DNA from: an uncultured Desulfobacterales bacterium
GTDB lineage: Bacteria; Desulfobacterota; Desulfobacteria; Desulfobacterales; JAFDCJ01
Assembly: GCA_945787595.1 (NCBI GenBank)
Contig: CALZJV010000245.1
Coordinates: 1-13,549, forward strand
Reading direction: 5' to 3'
DNA: 13,549 nt
Shown: piece after piece, positions 6,435-13,538 of the stretch
Position numbering within the stretch: the stretch's first letter is position 1
Layout: the number at the start of each line of letters is the position of its first letter
The notes under the pieces: generated by a model
Database searches by the model: none
Seen by the model: only the letters and a program-made list of their open reading frames with translations
Told to the model about the DNA's origin: nothing
Position numbers and translations under genes: made by a program

Positions 6435-7712
6435 ATGCTAGCATACGATGATTTGATCCACCAGGCGCCTGCAGAATATCGGGATGCCCTTGGACTGGAA
6501 TGGGAAGTCTATGACGGTATTCAGGAAAACGCCAAGATTGTTCTGGCCGAAGTCGGCATCCAAACCAGAAATAAAAACATCATTGCCTTGCTGGAAGCCA
6601 CCGGCCTTGCAGGTTATGATGAATCGGCGGCGCGGATTTACCTGTTACCGGAGCTGATCGACCAGGCCCTGGATTCGGCCCCCAAAACGTTTGCTCGTGA
6701 TGAGGGTGGCAACACCCTGGGAATCGGGGGTATTCCGCCATTTTTGTATCGTGAGACCGATGAGTTCCCCATGCCTGCCAGCTATGAAGAACTGGAGCAT
6801 TTAATGCAGGTAATCTCGGAGAATCTGGATGTGGTGCGCTTTTTAAGCCAGCCGGTCAAGGTGCATCGGGGAGATCCGCTAGAGTGCAACAAGATCATGG
6901 ACCGTCTCGATAATTGTATCAAAGTGACCTGCAGTGCCTATATGAATGACGAAGATGCAGTGAGATGGTTTTCCGGCAGAGAAGATTGGCATGACTCCAT
7001 CTGCGGACTAAAATCGCCTTTAACCGCCATGGATGACATGCTGCAGGCCCTGGTAAATAGCGCTGAAGCCGGCAATAATTTACGACTCACCACCATGCCT
7101 CTGGCAGGGCGCACATCGCCGCACACCCCCCAAGGATGTTTGATTCTGAACCAGGCTGAAGTGATGTTCATGCTGGCTGTGGCGCAAACAGCCAAGCCGG
7201 GGGTGCTGTGTATGTTTGGCGGCATGCCGTGCACCACGGGTCCCCATGGTGATCTGGCTTATTCCCATGATGCCATGAACCTGCTGAACGTGGCGGTGGC
7301 CAGGCTGAACATGTGGCTGACGGGCCTGCCAACCGTTCAGTCCGGTGGAAGCACTGAAGAAAAAATGCCCAATGAGAAAGCACTGCAAGACGGAATTCGC
7401 GGCCGACGGATATTGTGTGAATTTGGTGTTCACCATGCCAGGCATTGTTTCGGTGTTTTGGATAATCTTAATTTTTTCAGTGAAGAGGCTTTTGCCAAAG
7501 ACTGTGACGCCCACAGGAAATACCTGGAAAACAAACCGGAAAAGACAGCATTGAAACCGCTGCACATCCCGCCGGACGACCAGGCACTGGAGGTGATCCG
7601 CCGGGTGGCCGGCGGCGATTACTACGTGGACTATCACACCACGGCCCATATCTCAGTATTCGATGACTGGGCCACCGACCTGGAGGCAGAAGGACTGCTG
7701 CCGCGACGCTAA
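6435..7712 (+). CDS. MttB-family (trimethylamine methyltransferase-like) protein without pyrrolysine
   Basis: This 425-residue protein belongs to the MttB/COG5598 superfamily, whose members take a methyl group from quaternary or tertiary amines, usually to a corrinoid protein. Family signatures are SPLTAMDDMLQALVNSAEAG (194-213), TTMPLAGRTSP (219-229), LNQAEVMFMLAVAQ (238-251) and the glycine-rich SGGSTEEKMPNEKA (303-316), the area that holds pyrrolysine in archaeal MttB. The frame has no internal TAG, so this is a non-Pyl member, like the glycine betaine, proline betaine and carnitine demethylases. It is somewhat shorter than those. No corrinoid-protein or reactivase gene lies in the window. 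ATG at 6435 follows GAGG by 8 bases. Substrate and even methyl transfer are inferred from family only. Confidence 0.85.
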   Translation: MLAYDDLIHQAPAEYRDALGLEWEVYDGIQENAKIVLAEVGIQTRNKNIIALLEATGLAGYDESAARIYLLPELIDQALDSAPKTFARDEGGNTLGIGGIPPFLYRETDEFPMPASYEELEHLMQVISENLDVVRFLSQPVKVHRGDPLECNKIMDRLDNCIKVTCSAYMNDEDAVRWFSGREDWHDSICGLKSPLTAMDDMLQALVNSAEAGNNLRLTTMPLAGRTSPHTPQGCLILNQAEVMFMLAVAQTAKPGVLCMFGGMPCTTGPHGDLAYSHDAMNLLNVAVARLNMWLTGLPTVQSGGSTEEKMPNEKALQDGIRGRRILCEFGVHHARHCFGVLDNLNFFSEEAFAKDCDAHRKYLENKPEKTALKPLHIPPDDQALEVIRRVAGGDYYVDYHTTAHISVFDDWATDLEAEGLLPRR

Positions 7713-7783
7713 ATCCCTATGTTATTTATCCTTAAAACAACGCTGAAAGCCGGAGGATTGTAGAAGGTTTTCTGAAAAAAAAT

Positions 7784-7949
7784 GAACATCGAACATCGAA
7801 CGTCCAACATCGAATCTTGAATGGGAAAAGATGAAGAAACAGAAATAGTTATTCAGGGATTGGCATCGGAATTTTGAAAACAACTGAAATTAAATAGCGG
7901 AGCGCAGCGACAGCCGTATTCGATGTTCAACGTTCGATGTTCGACGTTC
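7784..7949. repeat. Inverted repeat with 32 bp arms built from a 7 bp word (copy C)
   Basis: The left arm 7784-7815 iterates GAACATC (with GAACGTC variants). The right arm 7918-7949, read on the other strand, matches it at 29 of 32 positions. The 102 bp centre includes GAGCGCAGCGA (7900-7910), shared with copies A, B and D. It lies in the 377 bp gap between the MttB-family gene and the transaldolase gene, upstream of that gene's promoter. The peptide NVEHRTLNIEY that can be read across the right arm is a by-product of the repeat and not a gene. Confidence 0.9.
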
Positions 7950-7990
7950 GTCTTTAATTTGTGTTTTGGTGGCTGAACTTTTATAAAAAA

Positions 7991-8025
7991 AATATTTTTT
8001 GCTGTTGCAAAACAGCAAAAATATT
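7991..8025. repeat. 15 bp inverted repeat with GCAA loop just before the transaldolase promoter
   Basis: AATATTTTT(T)GCTGTT and AACAGCAAAAATATT are inverse copies apart from one extra T, separated by GCAA (8007-8010). The right edge abuts the TTGTATATAC operator, and the loop overlaps the predicted -35 TTGCAA. It may be a DNA-level operator or cruciform. On the minus strand it is followed by a T run, so it could also end leftward transcripts. It is not GC-rich. Confidence 0.55.
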
Positions 8026-8035
8026 GTATATACAT
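8005..8035 (+). promoter_or_regulatory. Predicted transaldolase-operon promoter with GTATATAC operator
   Basis: TTGCAA (8005-8010) and TATATA (8027-8032) have a 16 bp spacer. TGTATATACA (8025-8034) is a perfect 10 bp palindrome over the -10 box. The sequence TTGTATATAC followed by TCTA one base later also occurs before gntR (3906-3920), so both promoters are likely controlled by the same GntR-type protein. Confidence 0.55.
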
Positions 8036-8089
8036 CTATAACAATGATCTTACAGACATCGAACCATTAAATGGACAGGAGGAATGATA

Positions 8090-9286
8090 ATGGAATCAAG
8101 GAATTTATTTGAGAGACTGGTGGATGTGAGTCCCGGGATGGAGATCTGGTGGGATTCATCGCCGGTCATTTTTAACAACTGGTGTAATAAATTGCTGGAA
8201 AAAGCCGGTGCCCAAGACCGAGAAGAGCTCAGCCGGCAGTTTGCCCGGATGTACGATGAGAATAATCCGATGGGGCAGCTTTTCAGGGGTGTGACCACCA
8301 ATCCGCCCTTGTCGCTGCAGGCGATTCAGGACGATCCCGCCTACTGGGGAAAAGTGGCCAAAGATATTCTGGTAGAAAACCCGGGATTGGACAAAGAAGG
8401 CCTTTTCTGGGAGCTTTACAAGAGAGTCGTCAAGGTCGGCTCGGAAATGTATCTGCCGCTGTTTGAAGCCAGCGGGTACAAAGAAGGCTTTCTTTCAGGG
8501 CAGGTTGATCCCCGCAGCGTGTTTGACAAAGAGGCCATGATACGCCAGGCTGAAGAAATTGCGACGATAAACCCCAATGTGATGGTCAAAGTCCCCGGAA
8601 CCAAACAGGGGTATGAGGTAATCGAGCACCTGACTGCAAAGGGCATTCCCACTAACAATACGCTCAGTTTTACTTTGCCCCAGTTGGTTGATTGCGCCAA
8701 CACGGTAAAACGCGGTCTTGAAACTGCCAAGAAAAACGGTGTGGATCTAAGCAAGTGGCGTTCGGTCATCACCCATATGGAAGGCCGATTCGGCAACCTT
8801 GGTGGGCTAAAAGACTTTGCCAAAGAAGTGGGGGTAGAGCTTTCCGACGGTGAAATTCGGCTGGCGGAACTGGCGGTTTTCAAAAAGGCCTACAAGTACC
8901 TGATCGATAATGATCTGCCAAGTAAGATGTTATCCTGTTCTTTGATAATCGGGCCGACCGTTGACGGCCAAGACCGCATCTGGCATCTGGAAGAAAAGGC
9001 CGGTGCCAGTACTGTGGTAACGTGTCCGCCCTCGTTTATCGAAAAGGTTCTTTTTCTACCCGGTGTTGAAAAAATTACATTTGAAAAAGACCGTATCCTG
9101 GAGGAAATTCCCAAAGAATTAATGGATAAACTTATGCGGGTTCCTTATTTCGAAAAGGGTTTCGCTGAAGACGGCTACACCCGCGATGAATACAACACCC
9201 ATCCGGCCCTTCAGAAAACTGCGGCGCAATTCTCCAAGGCAACCGAGGAGATGGTTGATTTCGCCGGCCGGTGCTTGAAATCGTAA
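8090..9286 (+). CDS. Transaldolase-family protein with aldolase-like active-site change
   Basis: This 398-residue protein is a class I (Schiff-base) transaldolase-family enzyme, handling C3 transfer or cleavage of keto-sugar phosphates in the cytoplasm. Asp22 (EIWWDSS), Asn71 (GVTTNPPL), the Schiff-base Lys167 (VMVKVPGTKQG) and Thr191 (NNTLSFT) are in the expected order. Aligned by eye to E. coli TalB, Glu96 (STEVDAR) is Gln138 (SGQVDPR), and Phe178 (ISPFVGR) is Met230 (ITHMEGR). Gln at the first position is characteristic of fructose-6-phosphate aldolase. ATG 8090 is chosen since AGGAGG (8077-8082) is 7 bases upstream but only 1 base from ATG 8084. It is longer than TalB because of inserts between residues 40 and 65 and near the C-terminus. 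It probably begins an operon with the two ald genes. Confidence 0.87.
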   Translation: MESRNLFERLVDVSPGMEIWWDSSPVIFNNWCNKLLEKAGAQDREELSRQFARMYDENNPMGQLFRGVTTNPPLSLQAIQDDPAYWGKVAKDILVENPGLDKEGLFWELYKRVVKVGSEMYLPLFEASGYKEGFLSGQVDPRSVFDKEAMIRQAEEIATINPNVMVKVPGTKQGYEVIEHLTAKGIPTNNTLSFTLPQLVDCANTVKRGLETAKKNGVDLSKWRSVITHMEGRFGNLGGLKDFAKEVGVELSDGEIRLAELAVFKKAYKYLIDNDLPSKMLSCSLIIGPTVDGQDRIWHLEEKAGASTVVTCPPSFIEKVLFLPGVEKITFEKDRILEEIPKELMDKLMRVPYFEKGFAEDGYTRDEYNTHPALQKTAAQFSKATEEMVDFAGRCLKS

Positions 9287-9413
9287 CGATCCGGTCATGT
9301 CTGCGGGCCAATGCATTCAAGCCTGAGTGCACCTGTTGCCCGGTTAGCGCTCAGCAAATATCTGATGAGCAATCAGTTCTCAATAAGGGTCCCCTTTCAG
9401 AAAGGAAAATAAA

Positions 9414-10526
9414 ATGATTGTTGTTGTTTTAAAAGAAATCAAGGCTGAAGAAAATCGTGTGTGTATGAGCCCTGGGGGAGTTGAATTCATGCGGCAGCTT
9501 GGGCACCAGATTCTGGTCGAGAAAAATGCCGGCAAAGCCAGCGGATTCAGCAACTACACCTATAAGAAAGCCGGGGCGGAGATCGTTGCTTCTGCCGGAG
9601 ATATTTTTAAACGGGCCAGGATAATCATGCGTGTCAAAGAACCCCAGCCTTTTGAGTTTAAGCTGATTCGTAAGGGTCAGATGTATTTTTCCTATCTTCA
9701 TCTGGCGGCATCGGAGGAATTAACTCGCGCGCTGATCAAAAGCAAGGCCATTTGTATAGCTTATGAAACCATCCAAAAGGCTGACGGAACATTGCCCCTG
9801 TTGACGCCGATGAGCGAGGTGGCCGGTCCTATGGCAATTCATGAAGGCGCAAAATACCTGGAGATGGCCCAGGGCGGCCAGGGGGTTTTGCTGGGCGGGG
9901 TGCCCGGTGTTGATCCGGCCACCGTGGTCATTATTGGAGGCGGTGCGGTGGGCATCAATGCCGCCAAAATTGCCAGCGGAATGGGAGCCAAGGTCTATAT
10001 CCTCGATATTGATTTGGATCGGCTGCGGTATTTGAGCGATGTGATGCCGGCCCAATGTATCACCCTGATGTCCAGTCCGGCTGCCATCCGTAATCTCCTG
10101 CCCAATGCGGATCTTGTTGTGGGAGCCGCGCTTGTCCCGGGTAGCAAGGCACCGACATTGGTGACCCGGGAAATGCTCAGCACGATGAAAAAAGGTGCGG
10201 TTCTGGTTGATGTTTCCATTGATCAGGGCGGATGCTTTGAAACTTCCAGGGAGACCACCCATGCCGATCCGATCTATAAAATAGACGGCATTGTTCATTA
10301 TGCCGTCAGCAACATGCCGGGCGCCTTGCCCAGGACTTCTACCCTGGCCTTGAATAATGCCACCTTGCCGTATGTAGTGGAGATAGCAAGTAAAGGCTGG
10401 AAAAAGGCGATGAAAGAAAACCCTGAAATTAAGGCCGGAGCCAATGTGGTCGCAGGCAAAGTCACCTATAATGGGGTTGCTGAGGCGTTTGGCCTTAAAT
10501 ATGAGCCGATAAATAGGTTGCTGTAG
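9414..10526 (+). CDS. ald: Alanine dehydrogenase, first tandem copy
   Basis: This 370-residue NAD-dependent enzyme interconverts L-alanine with pyruvate, ammonia and NADH in the cytoplasm. The residues known from Ald structures fall at exactly the standard numbers: Arg15, Lys75 (RVKEP), His96 (YLHLAAS) and Asp270 (SIDQGG). The Rossmann loop is IGGGAVGINAAK (174-185), and Asp198 selects NAD. The length is that of the family. ATG at 9414 follows AGAAAGGAAA. It starts 127 bp after the transaldolase stop and lies 49 bp ahead of a second copy. Family members can act on other small amino acids, so with an identical neighbour present one copy may have a different preference. Confidence 0.93.
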   Translation: MIVVVLKEIKAEENRVCMSPGGVEFMRQLGHQILVEKNAGKASGFSNYTYKKAGAEIVASAGDIFKRARIIMRVKEPQPFEFKLIRKGQMYFSYLHLAASEELTRALIKSKAICIAYETIQKADGTLPLLTPMSEVAGPMAIHEGAKYLEMAQGGQGVLLGGVPGVDPATVVIIGGGAVGINAAKIASGMGAKVYILDIDLDRLRYLSDVMPAQCITLMSSPAAIRNLLPNADLVVGAALVPGSKAPTLVTREMLSTMKKGAVLVDVSIDQGGCFETSRETTHADPIYKIDGIVHYAVSNMPGALPRTSTLALNNATLPYVVEIASKGWKKAMKENPEIKAGANVVAGKVTYNGVAEAFGLKYEPINRLL

Positions 10527-10575
10527 ACAGAGATATTCAAGATTCATTTTACCTTTCAAATTGAAGGAGAACATC

Positions 10576-11694
10576 ATGATTGTCGGTGTTTTAAAAGAAA
10601 TTAAGGCTGAAGAAAACCGTGTGTGCATGACTCCCGCCGGGGTGGAAATTATGGTAGAAAACGGTCATACGGTACTTGTGGAGAAAAATGCCGGTCAAGG
10701 CAGCGGGTTTAATAACAAGGTATATGAGACAGCCGGCGCTGAAATAGTGGATACGCCCCAAGAAATATTTAAGCGCGCCAAAATGGTAATGCATGTCAAA
10801 GAACCGTTGCCGGCCGAGTATGATCTTATCCGCAAGGATCAGATCATTTTTACCTATCTCCATCTAGCAGCGGCGGAAGAGCTAACCAAGGTCCTCATTA
10901 AAAGCGGATCGATCAGTATTGCCTATGAAACGATTCAAAAAGATGACGGCTCACTGCCGCTGCTTACCCCCATGAGTGAAGTCGCCGGCCGCATGGCAAT
11001 TCAGCAGGGTGCCAAATATCTGGAAATGGCCCAGGGCGGTCACGGCATCCTGCTTGGCGGTGTGCCCGGCGTAGATCCGGGAACTGTCGTCATTATCGGT
11101 GGCGGGATCGTGGGCATTAACGCAGCCAAAATGGCATGCGGGTTGGGCGCCAAGGTATATATTCTCGATATGAATCTAGAGCGGTTGCGCTATCTGAGCG
11201 ATGTAATGCCAAGCAATTGCTTTTTACTCATGTCCAAACCGACAACGGTTCGCCGGCTCATAAAGGAGGCCGATGTCGTCGTTGGCGCCGTGCTGATTCC
11301 GGGGGCAAAAGCTCCCAAGCTGCTGACACGGGAAATGCTGAAAACCATGAAAAGAGGGGCAGTCCTGGTGGATGTCGCGATAGATCAGGGAGGCTGTTTT
11401 GAGACCTCCAAAGCGACAACGCACGGCAAACCCATTTATGCGGTTGACGGCGTCGTGCACTATTGTGTTGCCAACATGCCGGGGGCGGTACCGAAGACAT
11501 CTACCCTTGCATTAACAAACGCCACGCTGCCCTATGCCGTGGAAATTGCGAACAAAGGCTGGAAAAAGGCCATGAAGCAAAATCCTGAAATCAAGCTGGG
11601 GGCCAACGTTATTAAAGGCAAAGTGACCTATAAAGGTGTCGCGGATGCGTTCGGGCTAAAGTTTACATCCATTGAGAGCATATTGAAAAAGTAG
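10576..11694 (+). CDS. ald: Alanine dehydrogenase, second tandem copy
   Basis: This 372-residue paralogue of the preceding gene matches it at 42 of the first 60 residues, with the same catalytic set Arg15, Lys75 (HVKEP), His96 (YLHLAAA), Asp270 (AIDQGG) and Asp198 for NAD. ATG at 10576 is chosen because AAGGAG (10564-10569) lies 6 bases upstream; an in-frame TTG at 10561 is upstream of that site. The two copies differ mainly at surface and loop positions, and both look fully active. Tandem placement with 49 bp between them suggests an old duplication kept for dosage, for mixed oligomers (Ald is usually hexameric), or for two related amino acids. Confidence 0.93.
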   Translation: MIVGVLKEIKAEENRVCMTPAGVEIMVENGHTVLVEKNAGQGSGFNNKVYETAGAEIVDTPQEIFKRAKMVMHVKEPLPAEYDLIRKDQIIFTYLHLAAAEELTKVLIKSGSISIAYETIQKDDGSLPLLTPMSEVAGRMAIQQGAKYLEMAQGGHGILLGGVPGVDPGTVVIIGGGIVGINAAKMACGLGAKVYILDMNLERLRYLSDVMPSNCFLLMSKPTTVRRLIKEADVVVGAVLIPGAKAPKLLTREMLKTMKRGAVLVDVAIDQGGCFETSKATTHGKPIYAVDGVVHYCVANMPGAVPKTSTLALTNATLPYAVEIANKGWKKAMKQNPEIKLGANVIKGKVTYKGVADAFGLKFTSIESILKK

Positions 11695-11896
11695 CGTCGT
11701 GGAAATGAAAGCCGCATTCCGACGCATGCGAATTGTAAATGTTTTTATTCAAATTTGATATAGCCGCAAAAAGGCGTAAAAAGCACAAAAATCAAATTTC
11801 AGGGCTATTAAATTCAACGTGTTACTAATGAACGAATATCGAAATTCAGATTTTCTATGAATCCATAAAATTTAGTGAAATCAAAAGGAGTGAAAA

Positions 11897-12985
11897 ATGA
11901 AAAAAGATCTTAAAGATTGGATCGTTCCCTGGCTTTATACGTCAAGAGAGTACAATGTCGGCATTTTGGATAAGGCCATGGACAACCCCGGTATTGCCCG
12001 CCTGATGCTCAATGAGAATCCGATCCCACCGTCGGAAAAGGTCATCGAGGCGGTGGTGGAATCCCTGCGACACGGCAACTGGTATCCGGACAGTTTTTTA
12101 CGGTTGAGAACCAAAATCGGCAAGATGTACGGTCTGGGTCCGGACAATGTCGCCCTGGCCAACGGATCTTCGGATACCATCGACGCCATGATGCGCGTAT
12201 TTCTGCAACCGGGAGATGAGTTCATGCTGTCCACGCCGACCTTTGAACTGTTTCCGCCGCGGGCCGAGCTATGCAATGCAAAGGTCGTTCAGATCCCTGT
12301 GCGCGAAGATGATCTGAATTACGATGTGGATGCAATGATCAATGCCATCAATGACCGGACCAAGCTGATATTGATCATCAACCCCAACAACCCCACCGGC
12401 GTTTATATCGACGATGCGGACCTTATTCGATTTTGCGAAACCGGTGTTCCCCTTTGCGTGGATGAAGCCTACCTGGACTACAATCCCGATAAGAGTTCCA
12501 AAGCATCACTGATCGAAAAATATCCGCAGGTGTTCCTGTCGGTTACCTTTTCCAAAGCATATGGATTTTGCGGCATCCGATTCGGGTTTGTATTGGGCAC
12601 CGAAGAGATGATTGCGGCCTTCAATCGGATGTTTCTGCCCTGGAACGTGAGCCGCATGGCAGCGGCGGCCGCTGAAGCCACCATCGACAACCCTGATGAG
12701 GTCAAAGCGAAGGTCGAACACAACAACAAATGGATGGCCGTTTTTACGGAAGAGCTTAAAAATCTGGGACTTAAACCGTTTCCGGCCAATGGCAATTACA
12801 TGCTGATCGACGGCACCATGACCGGCAAAACCACCGAAGAGATCCTCGAGGCCGCCCTTGACGAAAATATCTATCTGAAAAAGATCGGTGAAATCCACGG
12901 CAAGACCGGATATTTCAGGGTAACGCCCGGAACCGACGAAGAAAACGAAAGATTCATGAATTTTATCAAATCGTATTTTGGGTAG
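11897..12985 (+). CDS. HisC-like class I/II PLP-dependent aminotransferase
   Basis: This 362-residue aminotransferase is of the histidinol-phosphate aminotransferase/CobD branch. Visible are LNENPIPPS (38-46), the PLP-phosphate segment NGSSDTID (89-96), NPNNPTG (162-168), DEAYLDY (189-195), the Schiff-base Lys220 in TFSKAYGFCGIRFG with Arg228, and FRVTPGTDEEN near the C-terminus with the substrate-carboxylate or phosphate Arg. ATG at 11897 follows AAGGAG (11885-11890) at 6 bases. No other histidine-biosynthesis gene is nearby. It is the last gene of the plus-strand set, 202 bp after ald, so a catabolic or specialised amino-donor role is more likely than histidine synthesis. An aromatic or phosphorylated amino acid substrate is possible. 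Confidence 0.88.
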   Translation: MKKDLKDWIVPWLYTSREYNVGILDKAMDNPGIARLMLNENPIPPSEKVIEAVVESLRHGNWYPDSFLRLRTKIGKMYGLGPDNVALANGSSDTIDAMMRVFLQPGDEFMLSTPTFELFPPRAELCNAKVVQIPVREDDLNYDVDAMINAINDRTKLILIINPNNPTGVYIDDADLIRFCETGVPLCVDEAYLDYNPDKSSKASLIEKYPQVFLSVTFSKAYGFCGIRFGFVLGTEEMIAAFNRMFLPWNVSRMAAAAAEATIDNPDEVKAKVEHNNKWMAVFTEELKNLGLKPFPANGNYMLIDGTMTGKTTEEILEAALDENIYLKKIGEIHGKTGYFRVTPGTDEENERFMNFIKSYFG

Positions 12986-12991
12986 CACCCT

Positions 12992-13090
12992 GGAATGACG
13001 AATGAGGATTGTCGATTGACGAATTGTGGATGTCGCTTCGCTCTGCGTTTTAAAAAATGAAATAGAAAGAATTCCTTAATTCGACATTTA
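12992..13090. repeat. Degenerate iterated-word inverted repeat (copy D)
   Basis: Directly after the aminotransferase gene, 12992-13028 iterates words like GACGAAT and GTCGATT. The centre, read on the minus strand, holds GAGCGAAGCG (13034-13043) next to an A/T-rich stretch, as in copies A-C. A short inverse arm, TAATTCGACATTTA, follows at 13077-13090. It is less regular than the other copies and points the opposite way. Confidence 0.6.
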
Positions 13091-13145
13091 CCATGCTGGA
13101 GTTTCTTTTTCGATTAAACGGCCGGTTTTCAGGCCAATGGCTGTG

Positions 13146-13380
13146 CTGACACCTGAAACCAATTAGACGGGCTGCGAATTTGTTAACGGCAAAATTGAAA
13201 TGTTAATTTGGCATTGATTCACTGGTACCTTTTATATCAGGGAGCGGTTTTATCTGCACAATAGATTCACCGGTAAAGCCGCTCCTGCTTTAATCAAAAT
13301 CGAAAACCTGGTCCTCAGGGCCAGGTCAGAGGTGATCGGCTCTGCCATAGATCAAATCTGTTCAAGGTTTCAGGTGTCAG
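13146..13380. mobile_element. 235 bp segment bounded by 15 bp perfect inverted repeats
   Basis: CTGACACCTGAAACC (13146-13160) is the exact inverse of GGTTTCAGGTGTCAG (13366-13380). The segment carries no open frame but contains three hairpins (13241-13344). Size and layout resemble a miniature inverted-repeat element. The right end merges into a CAGGTGT word tract, so it may instead be part of that repeat family. No target-site duplication was recognised. Confidence 0.45.
13241..13344. other. Three consecutive hairpins (structured intergenic region)
   Basis: GGAGCGGTTTTA (13241-13252) pairs with TAAAGCCGCTCC (13274-13285), 12 bp with one G-T pair. ACCTGGTCC (13306-13314) pairs with GGGCCAGGT (13318-13326) around a TCA loop. 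CAGAG (13327-13331) pairs with CTCTG (13340-13344). There is no clear T run after any of them, so a classic terminator is not indicated. A small RNA or a folded mobile-element interior is possible. Confidence 0.45.
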
Positions 13381-13538
13381 GTGTCAGGTGTCAGTAAATA
13401 CCGAATCCTGAAACCTGAAAACTGATTTGGTTGCAACTGAAGATCGACAGCGGTGAAAGAAAGCCCATTTAATGAGCGACACCGACACAGCGGGTCGACT
13501 TCGGTTGCTGACACCTGACACCCGACACCTGAACACTG
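13366..13538. repeat. Inverted repeat with CAGGTGT-word arms (copy E)
   Basis: The left arm 13371-13394 has three copies of CAGGTGT plus CAG. The right arm 13508-13538 iterates the inverse, CTGACAC/CCGACAC. Extended by two bases, the arms match at 25 of 26 positions. Inside lies a further short iteration, CCTGAAACCTGAAA (from 13408). The GAGCGNAGCG core of copies A-D is not present. No gene is seen in 12986-13549. Confidence 0.85.

Noticed and set aside
7080..7649. 189-codon minus-strand open frame opposite the MttB-family gene
   Set aside because: It overlaps a well-supported gene completely, has no ribosome site and no recognisable domain.
6435..7712. Pyrrolysine (TAG) codon in the MttB-family gene
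   Set aside because: The frame reads through with sense codons only and ends at TAA.
7853..8035. Short minus-strand frame giving NVEHRTLNIEY
   Set aside because: The peptide is the translation of the GAACATC word tract; it is repeat-derived and not a gene.
9287..9413. Regulatory structure between the transaldolase and first ald gene
   Set aside because: Only small chance palindromes were seen; no promoter or hairpin could be defended.
9720..10628. 302-codon open frame on the minus strand across the first alanine dehydrogenase
   Set aside because: It lies opposite a clear gene with intact catalytic residues, has no family-like motif, and is low-complexity in His/Gly as expected of an antisense frame.
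11694..11745. Possible terminator after the second ald gene (GCGTCG/CGACGC followed later by a T run)
   Set aside because: The stem is 6 bp with a 20-base loop and the T run is 14 bases away, so it is too weak to call.
13366..13538. CRISPR array in the CAGGTGT tract
   Set aside because: The units are contiguous 7-mers with no spacers, and they are inverted on the far side; no cas gene is present.
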